This document shows, piece after piece, positions 1-5,651 of a stretch of 10,282 nt of DNA. The translations under genes and the position numbers were made by a program. This DNA comes from Chrysiogenales bacterium. Its GTDB lineage: Bacteria; Acidobacteriota; Aminicenantia; UBA2199. Each line of letters begins with the position of its first letter. The stretch's first letter is position 1. The stretch covers positions 1-10,282 of the forward strand of contig SPCN01000062.1 of assembly GCA_004525465.1 (NCBI GenBank), read 5' to 3'. Below the pieces are notes generated by a model. That model searched no databases, was not told the DNA's origin, and worked only from the letters and a program-made list of their open reading frames with translations.

Positions 1-324
1 GGTGTGATCGGCTATTTTGTACTGGAATTGGTCAAGGCTGTTTCAGAAAGCCGCCTGCGCCAAAAACTGATCGAAAAAGGCATGGTGGATGAGAAGGTCA
101 AACTGCTGTTCCAGCCACAGTTGCTGACCCAGTCGGCTTCGTCCCTGAAATGGGGCCTGGTGCTGATCGCCGTGGGCCTGGCTTTCCTGTTCACTTACGG
201 GATCCACAGCTGGGTGCCTGCCGGACTCCGTGAAGAGATGACCGCCGGTGCGGTTTTCTTTATGGCCGGCCTGGCCATGATCATTTACTACGCCATCGCC
301 CGCGGCCAGGAGAAGAAAAGTTAG
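1..324 (+). CDS. Small two-helix membrane protein, DUF6249-like (5' end probably outside window)
   Basis: The frame is open to the left edge. A GTG at 4 could serve as start and would give 106 residues, but no upstream sequence is available to judge it, so I treat the gene as possibly 5'-partial. Counting from that GTG, there is a hydrophobic N-terminal stretch (1-12), a charged segment with the pattern RLRQKLIEKGMVDEKV (17-32), then two predicted membrane helices (about 49-68 and 78-97) and a short basic tail ending in QEKKS. A hydrophobic start followed by R-L-x-L-I-E-K-G and a pair of helices resembles DUF6249 proteins, which are small inner-membrane proteins of unknown function often found near ECF sigma factors. 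The family assignment comes from memory of that pattern. No function can be given. The gene ends in TAG and is followed by a terminator-like hairpin, so it is probably the last gene of a unit entering from the left. Confidence 0.7.
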   Translation, partial: GVIGYFVLELVKAVSESRLRQKLIEKGMVDEKVKLLFQPQLLTQSASSLKWGLVLIAVGLAFLFTYGIHSWVPAGLREEMTAGAVFFMAGLAMIIYYAIARGQEKKS

Positions 325-353
325 GGCAATTGTGACACAAAATTCTGAATGTG

Positions 354-405
354 CAGGTTTGACCGGGTTCTGATCCTGGATAGAGCCCGGTTGACCTGTT
401 TCATT
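354..405 (+). terminator. Candidate intrinsic terminator after the DUF6249-like gene
   Basis: The arms 354-371 and 382-398 pair as CAGGU/ACCUG on the outside and CCGGGUUCU/AGAGCCCGG on the inside. They are joined by A-U and G-U pairs with one bulged U, around a loop of about 10 bases. The hairpin is followed by a T-rich run with interspersed C and A (399-409). It lies 29 bases after the TAG of the upstream gene and 36 bases before the GTG of the next. The imperfect T tract weakens the call; it could instead be a leader structure of the phosphatase mRNA. Confidence 0.45.
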
Positions 406-433
406 TCATTACAAATTGTGATATTTTGCTGTT

Positions 434-2470
434 GTGAAGAAAAAATTATTGAGGGGAGTACCCCAGCACACAAAAACAGGTGCTGCCCTGGTTCTGGCAA
501 TTTTCTATCTGTTTTTGCGGGGGATATTGCCGCGGCTGGAACCATGGGGAATTTTGCTGGGCAGCGAATTGGCACTTTTCTCACTTCTGGCTGCCTGGGC
601 ATGGGCGGGCAGCGGTTTATTTAATAAAAAAAAAGAAAGGCCTTTATTCGTTGTTTTTATTTTAACAATTCTTAATTCGTTGGTTGTCATTCTTTTTGTG
701 GTTTGGCACAGCTGGGATTTTCAACTCGCGATCAAAGGCGAAGCGGTATTTTTTAATCGGCTGGCTGCCATGTTTTTGTTGATTTTAATGACCGCAATCC
801 TGGGCCTGATTTTTTCCGCTTTGCGGGAATTGTTTTATTTAAAAAAAACACGCCAGCCCGTAAGGTATTTCAAAGCCATGTTGGTATGTTTCGTCCTTTC
901 CTTTTTCTCCCCGCTCATGGCGCCAGTTTGGTCGCTGGCCGTTCCTTTTTTCATGAGCATATCCATTTGTTTTATGGTGCTGAATTCATTCCGGGTGAAA
1001 TGGATCGCTTTCCTGGTAAAAAAACAAAAAAAGCAGCTGATAATGCTGGCCGGCTTGTCTCTGGGTATTTTTATAGCCAACGCCGTCCTTTTCTTCAACA
1101 GCCGGACCATAGGCGCAATGATGCCGGCCTTGTCTCCAGGGCTTTTCCAGCTTGGAAAAATCATCTTGCTGTACGGGGCATGCTATTCCGGGGTCATTCT
1201 TTTTGCCACTCTCTTTCATTTGCCTACTGCTGACGCCTATGACCGTAAAGCCGAAGAATTTGCCTCATTGGTTGATTTGAGTCAATCGATCACCGGTACG
1301 ATGGAATTCAGGGAATTGGCTGAAAAAGTCACCATGGTTACTGCCGGAGTATGCCACAGCGACTATTCCTGGCTGCTGATCATTCAAAATGATGAGTTCA
1401 GTGTCCCGGCTGCTTTCAATATCGGCAATCGCGAGGCCCGCGAACTCAGCCTCGCTCTTTTGGGTGAAACCGTGCTGGATAACCGGACAGTGAAACTTTT
1501 CCGGGATAAAAAGCTGAAGATTCACATCCAGAATGATGCCCTCAATTTTTCTTTCAGTTCCCTGGCTATCGCTCCGCTGCGGGTCAAGAACCGGACCACC
1601 GGATACTTATTCATGGCCATCATAAAGGATTCGTTTTTTGAAGAAGACGATATCCAGACAATCGAGGCTTTTGCCAGTTCCGCGGCCATGGCTTTGGAAA
1701 ATGCGCGCATGCTAGAAACCCGCCTTGAAAAGGAAAGACTGCTCAAGGAGCTTGAGGTGGCCCGGGCGGTGCAGGGCCGCTTGTTGCCCCAGGCATCTCC
1801 AAAAACGGAATTCGCCGATATAGCCGTTTATTTCTCGCCGGCCTATGAAGTCGGTGGGGACTATTACGATTTTTTCCTCCTGGATGGCGGCTGTTTGGGA
1901 TTTGTCATTGCCGATGTATCAGGAAAGGGCTTGGCCGCCGCTTTTATCATGGCGGAGTTAAAGGGGATATTTGAATCCCTGGCCGGCGTGGTCATTGATC
2001 CCGGCCAACTGCTGGCCAAGGCCAACGAGGTTTTAAGAAAAAGTCTGGAAAAAAATCGTTTTGTATCCGCCAGTTACGGCCTGATTGACCCGCAGGCCAT
2101 GGTCCTGAGAGTGGCCCGGGCCGGACACATGCCTTTTTTCCTGAGTTCGGGCGGCAGGATCGAAACCCATGTACCTCCGGGATTGGCTTTGGGCGCGGCC
2201 GCTGAACCGCTTTTCAGCGAAAAACTCAAGGAAGCAACCATCACCTTATCCAGCGGCGATGTAATTGTTTTCATTACCGATGGTATTTCCGAAGCCAAGA
2301 ACCTGATCGGCAACGAATTCGGGTATGAGCGTTTGCAGAGCGTCATCCAGTCCAATCCAAATGTCAGCGCCGAAGCATTGACGAAATTCATCATGGAGGA
2401 AGTCAAAGCCTTTGCCAATCAGCCTGTGCAGTATGACGACATTACCTTGCTGGTCATTAAAATCAAGTAA
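434..2470 (+). CDS. Membrane-anchored GAF-SpoIIE/PP2C serine phosphatase (RsbU-like)
   Basis: This 678-residue protein has three parts. Residues 15-262 contain about eight hydrophobic segments (near 16-33, 38-60, 70-91, 107-131, 147-163, 165-184, 202-221 and 237-261), a membrane sensor module I do not recognise. Residues about 275-425 look like a GAF domain (LVDLSQSI at 279-286, ending APLRVKNRTTGYLF and EAFASSAAMALENARML). A short helical linker (425-450, ending RAVQGRLLPQ) leads into a SpoIIE/PP2C domain (about 460-678). Its metal-binding and signature motifs are intact: VGGDYYDF with D476, ADVSGKG with D494, RAGH at 562-565, PGLALG at 582-587, TDGISEA with D616, and YDDIT with D668/D669. 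Family knowledge: such PPM phosphatases dephosphorylate serine on STAS-type anti-anti-sigma factors in partner-switching pathways. No STAS protein or anti-sigma kinase is in the window. A TGA at 419-421 closes the frame, so only GTG 434 or TTG 449 can be the start, and neither has a visible Shine-Dalgarno sequence. Confidence 0.93.
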   Translation: MKKKLLRGVPQHTKTGAALVLAIFYLFLRGILPRLEPWGILLGSELALFSLLAAWAWAGSGLFNKKKERPLFVVFILTILNSLVVILFVVWHSWDFQLAIKGEAVFFNRLAAMFLLILMTAILGLIFSALRELFYLKKTRQPVRYFKAMLVCFVLSFFSPLMAPVWSLAVPFFMSISICFMVLNSFRVKWIAFLVKKQKKQLIMLAGLSLGIFIANAVLFFNSRTIGAMMPALSPGLFQLGKIILLYGACYSGVILFATLFHLPTADAYDRKAEEFASLVDLSQSITGTMEFRELAEKVTMVTAGVCHSDYSWLLIIQNDEFSVPAAFNIGNREARELSLALLGETVLDNRTVKLFRDKKLKIHIQNDALNFSFSSLAIAPLRVKNRTTGYLFMAIIKDSFFEEDDIQTIEAFASSAAMALENARMLETRLEKERLLKELEVARAVQGRLLPQASPKTEFADIAVYFSPAYEVGGDYYDFFLLDGGCLGFVIADVSGKGLAAAFIMAELKGIFESLAGVVIDPGQLLAKANEVLRKSLEKNRFVSASYGLIDPQAMVLRVARAGHMPFFLSSGGRIETHVPPGLALGAAAEPLFSEKLKEATITLSSGDVIVFITDGISEAKNLIGNEFGYERLQSVIQSNPNVSAEALTKFIMEEVKAFANQPVQYDDITLLVIKIK

Positions 2471-2522
2471 GCCAGCTCCCGGTTTCTGCCTTTGTTAGTG
2501 GTTGAAAACGGATTGCCCTTCT

Positions 2523-4058
2523 CTAAAATTCGATCTGTTTGGCCTGAAGACTGGTCCCCTCGATTTTTTCAAGGCGGGCCAGCGCCAGGCTGTAATCGCA
2601 CAGTGCCCGCAGCTCGGTGCTCTTGGCCAGGGTCAAATCACGCTGGTAAAGCAAAACCATGAAGCTGGTACTCAAGCCGGCGACTTGACGTTTTTCCTCG
2701 GCAGCCAGTTTTTTTTCGGCCAGTTCACGGGCGAAACGTGTGGCCTGGATACGCTGGAAGTTGCTGGCCACGGAACGGGCAACTGTGGAAACTTCCAGAC
2801 TGATTTGCCGTTCCAGATCGAGACGGCGCAATTGAGCTTCGCGGCGCTCCATCCTGGCCGCGGTATAGGCTCCGCGTGAAAACAGAGTATTCAGTGGAAT
2901 ATCCAACGAAAGGTACAGCGACCAGTTTTTATAGGTGAATTCCATGGCGTTTTTAAAGGCGTCGGACACGGCTCCGGGAATGACTCCGATCACTTCATCG
3001 GTCAGCGGGTTGTCGTCCCGATACAAAATCCTGGTCCCTGACAAGCCGGGGCTCCAATATTGGAGGTTGAGATTCAAAGCCGGCAGCAGCTGATTTTTGG
3101 CAAAGCCCAATTCCAAATCCTTGCTTTTAAGGGCGATGTCAGCATTCAAGTATTCGGGCCGGTTGGCCAACGCCAGTTGCAGAGCTTCTTGTGTGTCCAC
3201 CGTTATTTCCTCGCGGCGCGGCTCGTCGCCCGGGCGGATCATGATAGCGGATCCTCCGTTTTCAGCCCCCAGGTTTATCGTGGAATAAAGTTCGTCGCGG
3301 CTGTTTTCCAGCAAGGCGCGGGCTTCAAGAATTTCTGTCTGGCGGCTGGCCGTTTCGGCTTCGGCGCTCAGGATTTCAATTTCAGCAATGACTCCAAGTT
3401 CAGCCATTTTCTTGTTTTTATTTAGCAGATCTTCTGCCAGCTGCAAGGCTTGATTTTTAGCTTGCAGGTTGCGTTCGGCAAAAACCAGATTCCAGTAGAG
3501 TTCCTCGACGCGGTAAACGGTGTCCAGCAGTGCCGACTTCAATTCGTTGGCCGAGATGTTGCGGTTGTGGCTGGCAATGATGATGCTCTTGCGGCTGATG
3601 CGGTTTCCCATGTCACGCAGCAGGGGCTGCACCAGTTTGAACATCACCGCACCCTCGTAACGGGGATTAATGGTCTGGAAGCGCTGGTTACTTTCATATT
3701 GGCTGGTATCGACTTGTAGCGTGAAGTTGCCGCCCAGCCACAGGTTTTGGCTAAGCAGGCCTGAGAGTTGCTGGCTTGCGGCGCTGATGGCGCCTTCGGC
3801 ATCGATCCATGAATAAGAGGGGGTGTTGGTTTTGGCTTTGCCGAGCTGGAAAGTCAGGGCCGGCAGGAACTTTTCTTTTGCTTGGCTTAGCAGACCTTCC
3901 TGGCGTTCGACCTGCACGACCTTGATACCCAGAGTTATATTGTGTTTCAAGGCGATGGCCAGGCATTCCTGCAGCGATAATGTTCTTTCCTCGGCCCCAA
4001 AAGTGAACATACTCAGCAGGACAAAGAGCAGCAACAAAATGATGAGCAGCCTTTTCAT
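2523..4058 (-). CDS. TolC-family outer-membrane efflux protein
   Basis: This 511-residue protein begins with a basic-hydrophobic signal peptide (MKRLLIILLLLFVLLSMFTFGA, probable cleavage after A22). The mature part starts with the family's LSLQECLAIALKHN element (27-40). It shows the two-fold internal repeat of outer-membrane efflux proteins: one half about 27-255, the second opening with TQEALQLALANRPEYLNADIAL (289-310). Each half has long heptad-like helices, for example VEELYWNLVFAERNL (184-198) and LQAKNQALQLAEDLLN. By family knowledge it forms a trimeric beta-barrel and periplasmic tunnel giving ABC or RND pumps an exit through the outer membrane. The start has a good ribosome site (GGAGAA, 4062-4067) directly behind the ATPase stop codon, with 14 bases between the genes, so the two are translated from one transcript and probably work together. 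Its last residue is Phe, common in outer-membrane proteins. It is the last gene of the leftward operon; the 52 bases to the converging phosphatase gene show no clear terminator. Confidence 0.93.
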   Translation of the reverse strand: MKRLLIILLLLFVLLSMFTFGAEERTLSLQECLAIALKHNITLGIKVVQVERQEGLLSQAKEKFLPALTFQLGKAKTNTPSYSWIDAEGAISAASQQLSGLLSQNLWLGGNFTLQVDTSQYESNQRFQTINPRYEGAVMFKLVQPLLRDMGNRISRKSIIIASHNRNISANELKSALLDTVYRVEELYWNLVFAERNLQAKNQALQLAEDLLNKNKKMAELGVIAEIEILSAEAETASRQTEILEARALLENSRDELYSTINLGAENGGSAIMIRPGDEPRREEITVDTQEALQLALANRPEYLNADIALKSKDLELGFAKNQLLPALNLNLQYWSPGLSGTRILYRDDNPLTDEVIGVIPGAVSDAFKNAMEFTYKNWSLYLSLDIPLNTLFSRGAYTAARMERREAQLRRLDLERQISLEVSTVARSVASNFQRIQATRFARELAEKKLAAEEKRQVAGLSTSFMVLLYQRDLTLAKSTELRALCDYSLALARLEKIEGTSLQAKQIEF

Positions 4059-4072
4059 GCGTTCTCCATATT

Positions 4073-4789
4073 TTATTTCTTGCGGATTCCGGACTGCGGT
4101 TGCCCGCCTCCTATCCCTGTTTTTGCTTCGCTTTCCATCCAGCCGTCCAGGAGGTGGATGACGCGGTCGGAATAGGATGCGTTCTTTTCAGAATGAGTGA
4201 CCTGGATAATGGTTGTCCCTTCCTTGTTGAGCTTTTTGAACAGTTCCATGATTTCTTCGCCCTGTCTGGAGTTCAGGTTGCCGGTCGGCTCATCGGCCAG
4301 GATCAATTTAGGATTGATGATCACAGCCCGGGCCACGGCTACCAGTTGCTGCTGTCCGCCTGACAGTTGGTTCGGGAAAAGGCCTTTTTTAGCCACGATG
4401 CGGAAGCGATCCAGGCTGTCGGCCACCAGGCTTTTGCGTTCATCGGACTTGACTTTTTTATAGAGCAGGGGCGTCTCCAGATTTTCATAGACCGTGAGTT
4501 CATCAATCAGGTGGTAACTTTGAAAAACGAAACCGATATTCTGCTGGTGGATTTGGGTGCGTTTCTTTTCATTCAGAGAGTGGACCGGTTGGTCATAAAA
4601 GTGATATTGTCCTTCCGACGCATCATCGAGCATGCCGATGATATAGAGCAGGGTTGATTTCCCGGCTCCGGATGGGCCCATGACGGTCAGAAATTCCCCT
4701 TCCTGCACGTCCAGGTCGATATTTCTGAGCACAAAAGTTTTAACGAAGCCGCTGCTGTAAAACTTGGTGATGCCCCTCAATTTGATCAT
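4073..4789 (-). CDS. ABC transporter ATPase, MacB/LolD family
   Basis: This 238-residue nucleotide-binding protein has every motif needed for activity: Walker A GPSGAGKST (38-46), Q-loop Q90 in FVFQSYHLI, signature LSGGQ (142-146), Walker B LILADEPT (162-169) with E167, and H-loop H199 in VTHS. The signature region LSGGQQQLVAVARA and the NLNSRQGEEIM segment after Walker B match the LolD/MacB/FtsE subfamily, which powers FtsX-type permeases in mechanotransmission or lipoprotein extraction rather than solute channels. The C-terminus has a short poorly conserved extension (about 219-238, Gly/Gln/Lys-rich). The start is preceded by AGGGAGAA, eight bases from the ATG. It carries no permease of its own; the likely partners are the permeases encoded upstream at 5652-10282, and the TolC gene follows 14 bases later. 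The substrate cannot be told from sequence. Confidence 0.95.
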   Translation of the reverse strand: MIKLRGITKFYSSGFVKTFVLRNIDLDVQEGEFLTVMGPSGAGKSTLLYIIGMLDDASEGQYHFYDQPVHSLNEKKRTQIHQQNIGFVFQSYHLIDELTVYENLETPLLYKKVKSDERKSLVADSLDRFRIVAKKGLFPNQLSGGQQQLVAVARAVIINPKLILADEPTGNLNSRQGEEIMELFKKLNKEGTTIIQVTHSEKNASYSDRVIHLLDGWMESEAKTGIGGGQPQSGIRKK

Positions 4790-4817
4790 GGCAGTTTCTC
4801 CCTATTTTATTTTTATT

Positions 4818-4833
4818 AAAACCGGCAGGTTTT
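4818..4833 (-). other. Small perfect hairpin between the 93-aa gene and the ATPase gene
   Basis: AAAACC-TGCC-GGTTTT (minus strand) is a 6-bp stem with a 4-base loop, starting 7 bases after the TGA of the 93-aa gene. It is followed by an A/T-rich stretch and then the ATPase ribosome site. No U-run follows in the transcript (it reads AAUAAAAAUA), so termination is unlikely. A role in mRNA stability or in setting the ratio of small proteins to ATPase is possible but unproven. Confidence 0.35.
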
Positions 4834-4839
4834 CATTTG

Positions 4840-5121
4840 TCAGTTCTGGCAACCACTCTCATCGGCATCAACACGGCGGAACATGACCGGGATGTTGTTT
4901 TCGGTCGGAGATCCGATGGTCACCAGCTGCCAGTCACGGTCGTGCTCGCGGATTACTTTTCTCAGGACTCTCACTTTTTCCTCGGAAGTGGGATCGCTGT
5001 TTTCCCAATTGACGATTTCCACCCGGTAATGCATGGTTTTCTTCCTACCGTTGATGCGCACCTCGATCTCAACGTTTTGTTCGGCTTCCATGGTTGGGAT
5101 CTGCAAAATCACTTCTTTCAT
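4840..5121 (-). CDS. Small soluble protein of unknown function (93 aa), second gene of the sigma-54 operon
   Basis: I do not recognise a family. The ORF is supported by a strong ribosome site (GGGGAGGA, seven bases before the ATG at 5121), a position 22 bases after the preceding small gene, and protein-like composition. There is no signal peptide or membrane helix. The first half reads like beta-strands (VILQIPTM, VEIEVRING, TMHYRVEIVNWE), the middle is a charged helix (SEEKVRVLRKVIREHDRDW, about 46-64), and the end is another strand-like part (LVTIGSPTENNIPVMFRR). This suggests a compact alpha/beta fold of the kind used for regulation or binding. A single cysteine lies near the C-terminus (SGCQN). 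Sharing a transcript with the ATPase and TolC suggests a role in that system, either as cytoplasmic accessory or stress-related protein. Function is unknown. Confidence 0.8.
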   Translation of the reverse strand: MKEVILQIPTMEAEQNVEIEVRINGRKKTMHYRVEIVNWENSDPTSEEKVRVLRKVIREHDRDWQLVTIGSPTENNIPVMFRRVDADESGCQN

Positions 5122-5143
5122 TTTGTCCTCCCCTACTCTCTGT

Positions 5144-5374
5144 TTATTGTGCTTCGCTTGCTACGTTTTTAAGCTTGTACAGGACCCGACCGAGGTAGCC
5201 GGCTTCATTGATTTCGGCGATATAGAGCCCGGGCTGCATGTGGGCACTGGTCTTGAGCCGGGTTTCAGAAAGGTTTTCCAGCAGGACCTCCGCTTGCCAT
5301 TCACTCTGGCTGTCGGCAAGCAGGACCTGGGTTTTTTCGCTGACCAGCTTCTGCAAGATATCTTTCAAACTCAT
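5144..5374 (-). CDS. Small soluble protein of unknown function (76 aa), first gene of the sigma-54 operon
   Basis: I chose the ATG at 5374 (MSLKDILQKL) because it has a GGGAGG ribosome site seven bases upstream and sits about 38 bases after the transcript start expected from the sigma-54 promoter. The longer in-frame version starting at 5413 would begin at or before that transcript start and is unlikely. The protein has an N-terminal helix (SLKDILQKLVSEK), then alternating strand-like segments (TQVLLADSQ, WQAEVLLENL, GLYIAEIN, YLGRVLYKLKN). It has no cysteine, signal peptide or membrane helix. I recognise no family. It is separated from the 93-aa gene by 22 bases, so the pair is probably co-translated ahead of the ABC ATPase. 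Confidence 0.78.
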   Translation of the reverse strand: MSLKDILQKLVSEKTQVLLADSQSEWQAEVLLENLSETRLKTSAHMQPGLYIAEINEAGYLGRVLYKLKNVASEAQ

Positions 5375-5381
5375 GTTTTTG

Positions 5382-5387
5382 CCTCCC
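5382..5387 (-). promoter_or_regulatory. Shine-Dalgarno that fixes the start of the 76-aa gene
   Basis: GGGAGG on the minus strand, seven bases before ATG 5374. It favours this start over the in-frame ATG 13 codons upstream, which has no comparable site. Confidence 0.75.
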
Positions 5388-5422
5388 GGGTAATTTCTGA
5401 ATGCCGGATCCACAGAATAATA

Positions 5423-5438
5423 AGCAAAAATGATGCCA
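5423..5438 (-). promoter_or_regulatory. Sigma-54 (RpoN) -24/-12 promoter
   Basis: The minus strand reads TGGCATCATTTTTGCT. It carries the invariant GG (-24) and GC (-12) with exactly the required 10 bases between them, and fits the consensus TGGCAY-R-N4-TTGCW at all but one position (C instead of R). It points at the 76-aa gene, with an expected transcript start near 5412 and a leader of about 38 bases. A sigma-54 promoter needs an upstream-bound AAA+ activator, and a matching palindrome is present at 5550-5565. It should drive 76 aa - 93 aa - ATPase - TolC. Confidence 0.82.
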
Positions 5439-5528
5439 AATGAATAAGGCGATGTTTGATTGAAACCATTATGAGGAAAGCTTTTCCGGGATCAGGCCGG
5501 GGACGTTCCGACTCTCCCGCCGTGACTA

Positions 5529-5535
5529 TGTCCGC
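5529..5535 (-). promoter_or_regulatory. Second enhancer half-site TGTCCGC
   Basis: The plus strand reads TGTCCGC, identical to the left arm of the palindrome at 5550-5565 and 21 bases from it, two turns of the helix. The opposite arm here is degenerate. It could be a secondary site for the same activator. Confidence 0.5.
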
Positions 5536-5549
5536 TATTGATACAGCCC

Positions 5550-5565
5550 TGTCCGCTGGCGGACA
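5550..5565. promoter_or_regulatory. Perfect palindrome, probable enhancer (UAS) for an NtrC-family activator
   Basis: TGTCCGC-TG-GCGGACA has two perfect 7-base arms. Its centre is about 145 bases upstream of the transcript start predicted from the sigma-54 element, the usual distance for dimeric bacterial enhancer-binding proteins. With only two central bases it is a poor RNA hairpin, so a protein-binding site is the better reading. The activator is not encoded in the window. Confidence 0.72.
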
Positions 5566-5588
5566 CAATTGACCAGAAGCAGGAGACC

Positions 5589-5636
5589 GAAAGAGAAAAC
5601 AGAGGGAAAAGGAAGAAAAGAGCTATTTTTCCCCCC
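5589..5636 (-). terminator. Weak candidate terminator after the second permease
   Basis: In the leftward transcript GGGGGGAAAA (5636-5627) can pair with UUUUCCCUCU (5610-5601), ten pairs including two G-U, around a 16-base loop. A U-rich run follows (GUUUUCUCUUUC, 5600-5589). It starts 15 bases past the permease stop and ends before the enhancer palindrome, where a boundary between the permease unit and the sigma-54 operon is expected. The large loop and low-complexity purine/pyrimidine content make this tentative. Confidence 0.35.
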
Positions 5637-5651
5637 GGCCTGCGGTTTCCT

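Noticed and set aside
391..419. Possible sigma-70 promoter (TTGACC, 17-base gap, AATTGT) before the phosphatase gene
   Set aside because: The -10 match is poor and the -35 overlaps the right arm of the hairpin; not strong enough to annotate.
2471..2522. Bidirectional terminator between the converging phosphatase and TolC genes
   Set aside because: Expected by position, but no stable inverted repeat with a T-run is visible on either strand.
4353..4365. TGTCCGC followed by CTGACA, resembling the enhancer palindrome
   Set aside because: It is inside the ATPase gene and encodes part of the invariant LSGGQQQ signature; the right arm is imperfect, so a coding coincidence is likely.
5375..5413. 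N-terminal extension of the 76-aa protein to 89 residues
   Set aside because: The upstream ATG lies at or before the transcript start predicted from the -12 element and has no ribosome site, whereas ATG 5374 has GGGAGG at good spacing.
5456..5470. IHF-like AATCAA between enhancer and sigma-54 promoter
   Set aside because: The second half (TTR at fixed spacing) of the IHF consensus is missing.
5371..5568. Leftward 65-codon ORF crossing the sigma-54 region
   Set aside because: It begins inside the enhancer palindrome, covers the promoter, lacks a ribosome site and overlaps the start of the 76-aa gene; its composition is not convincing.
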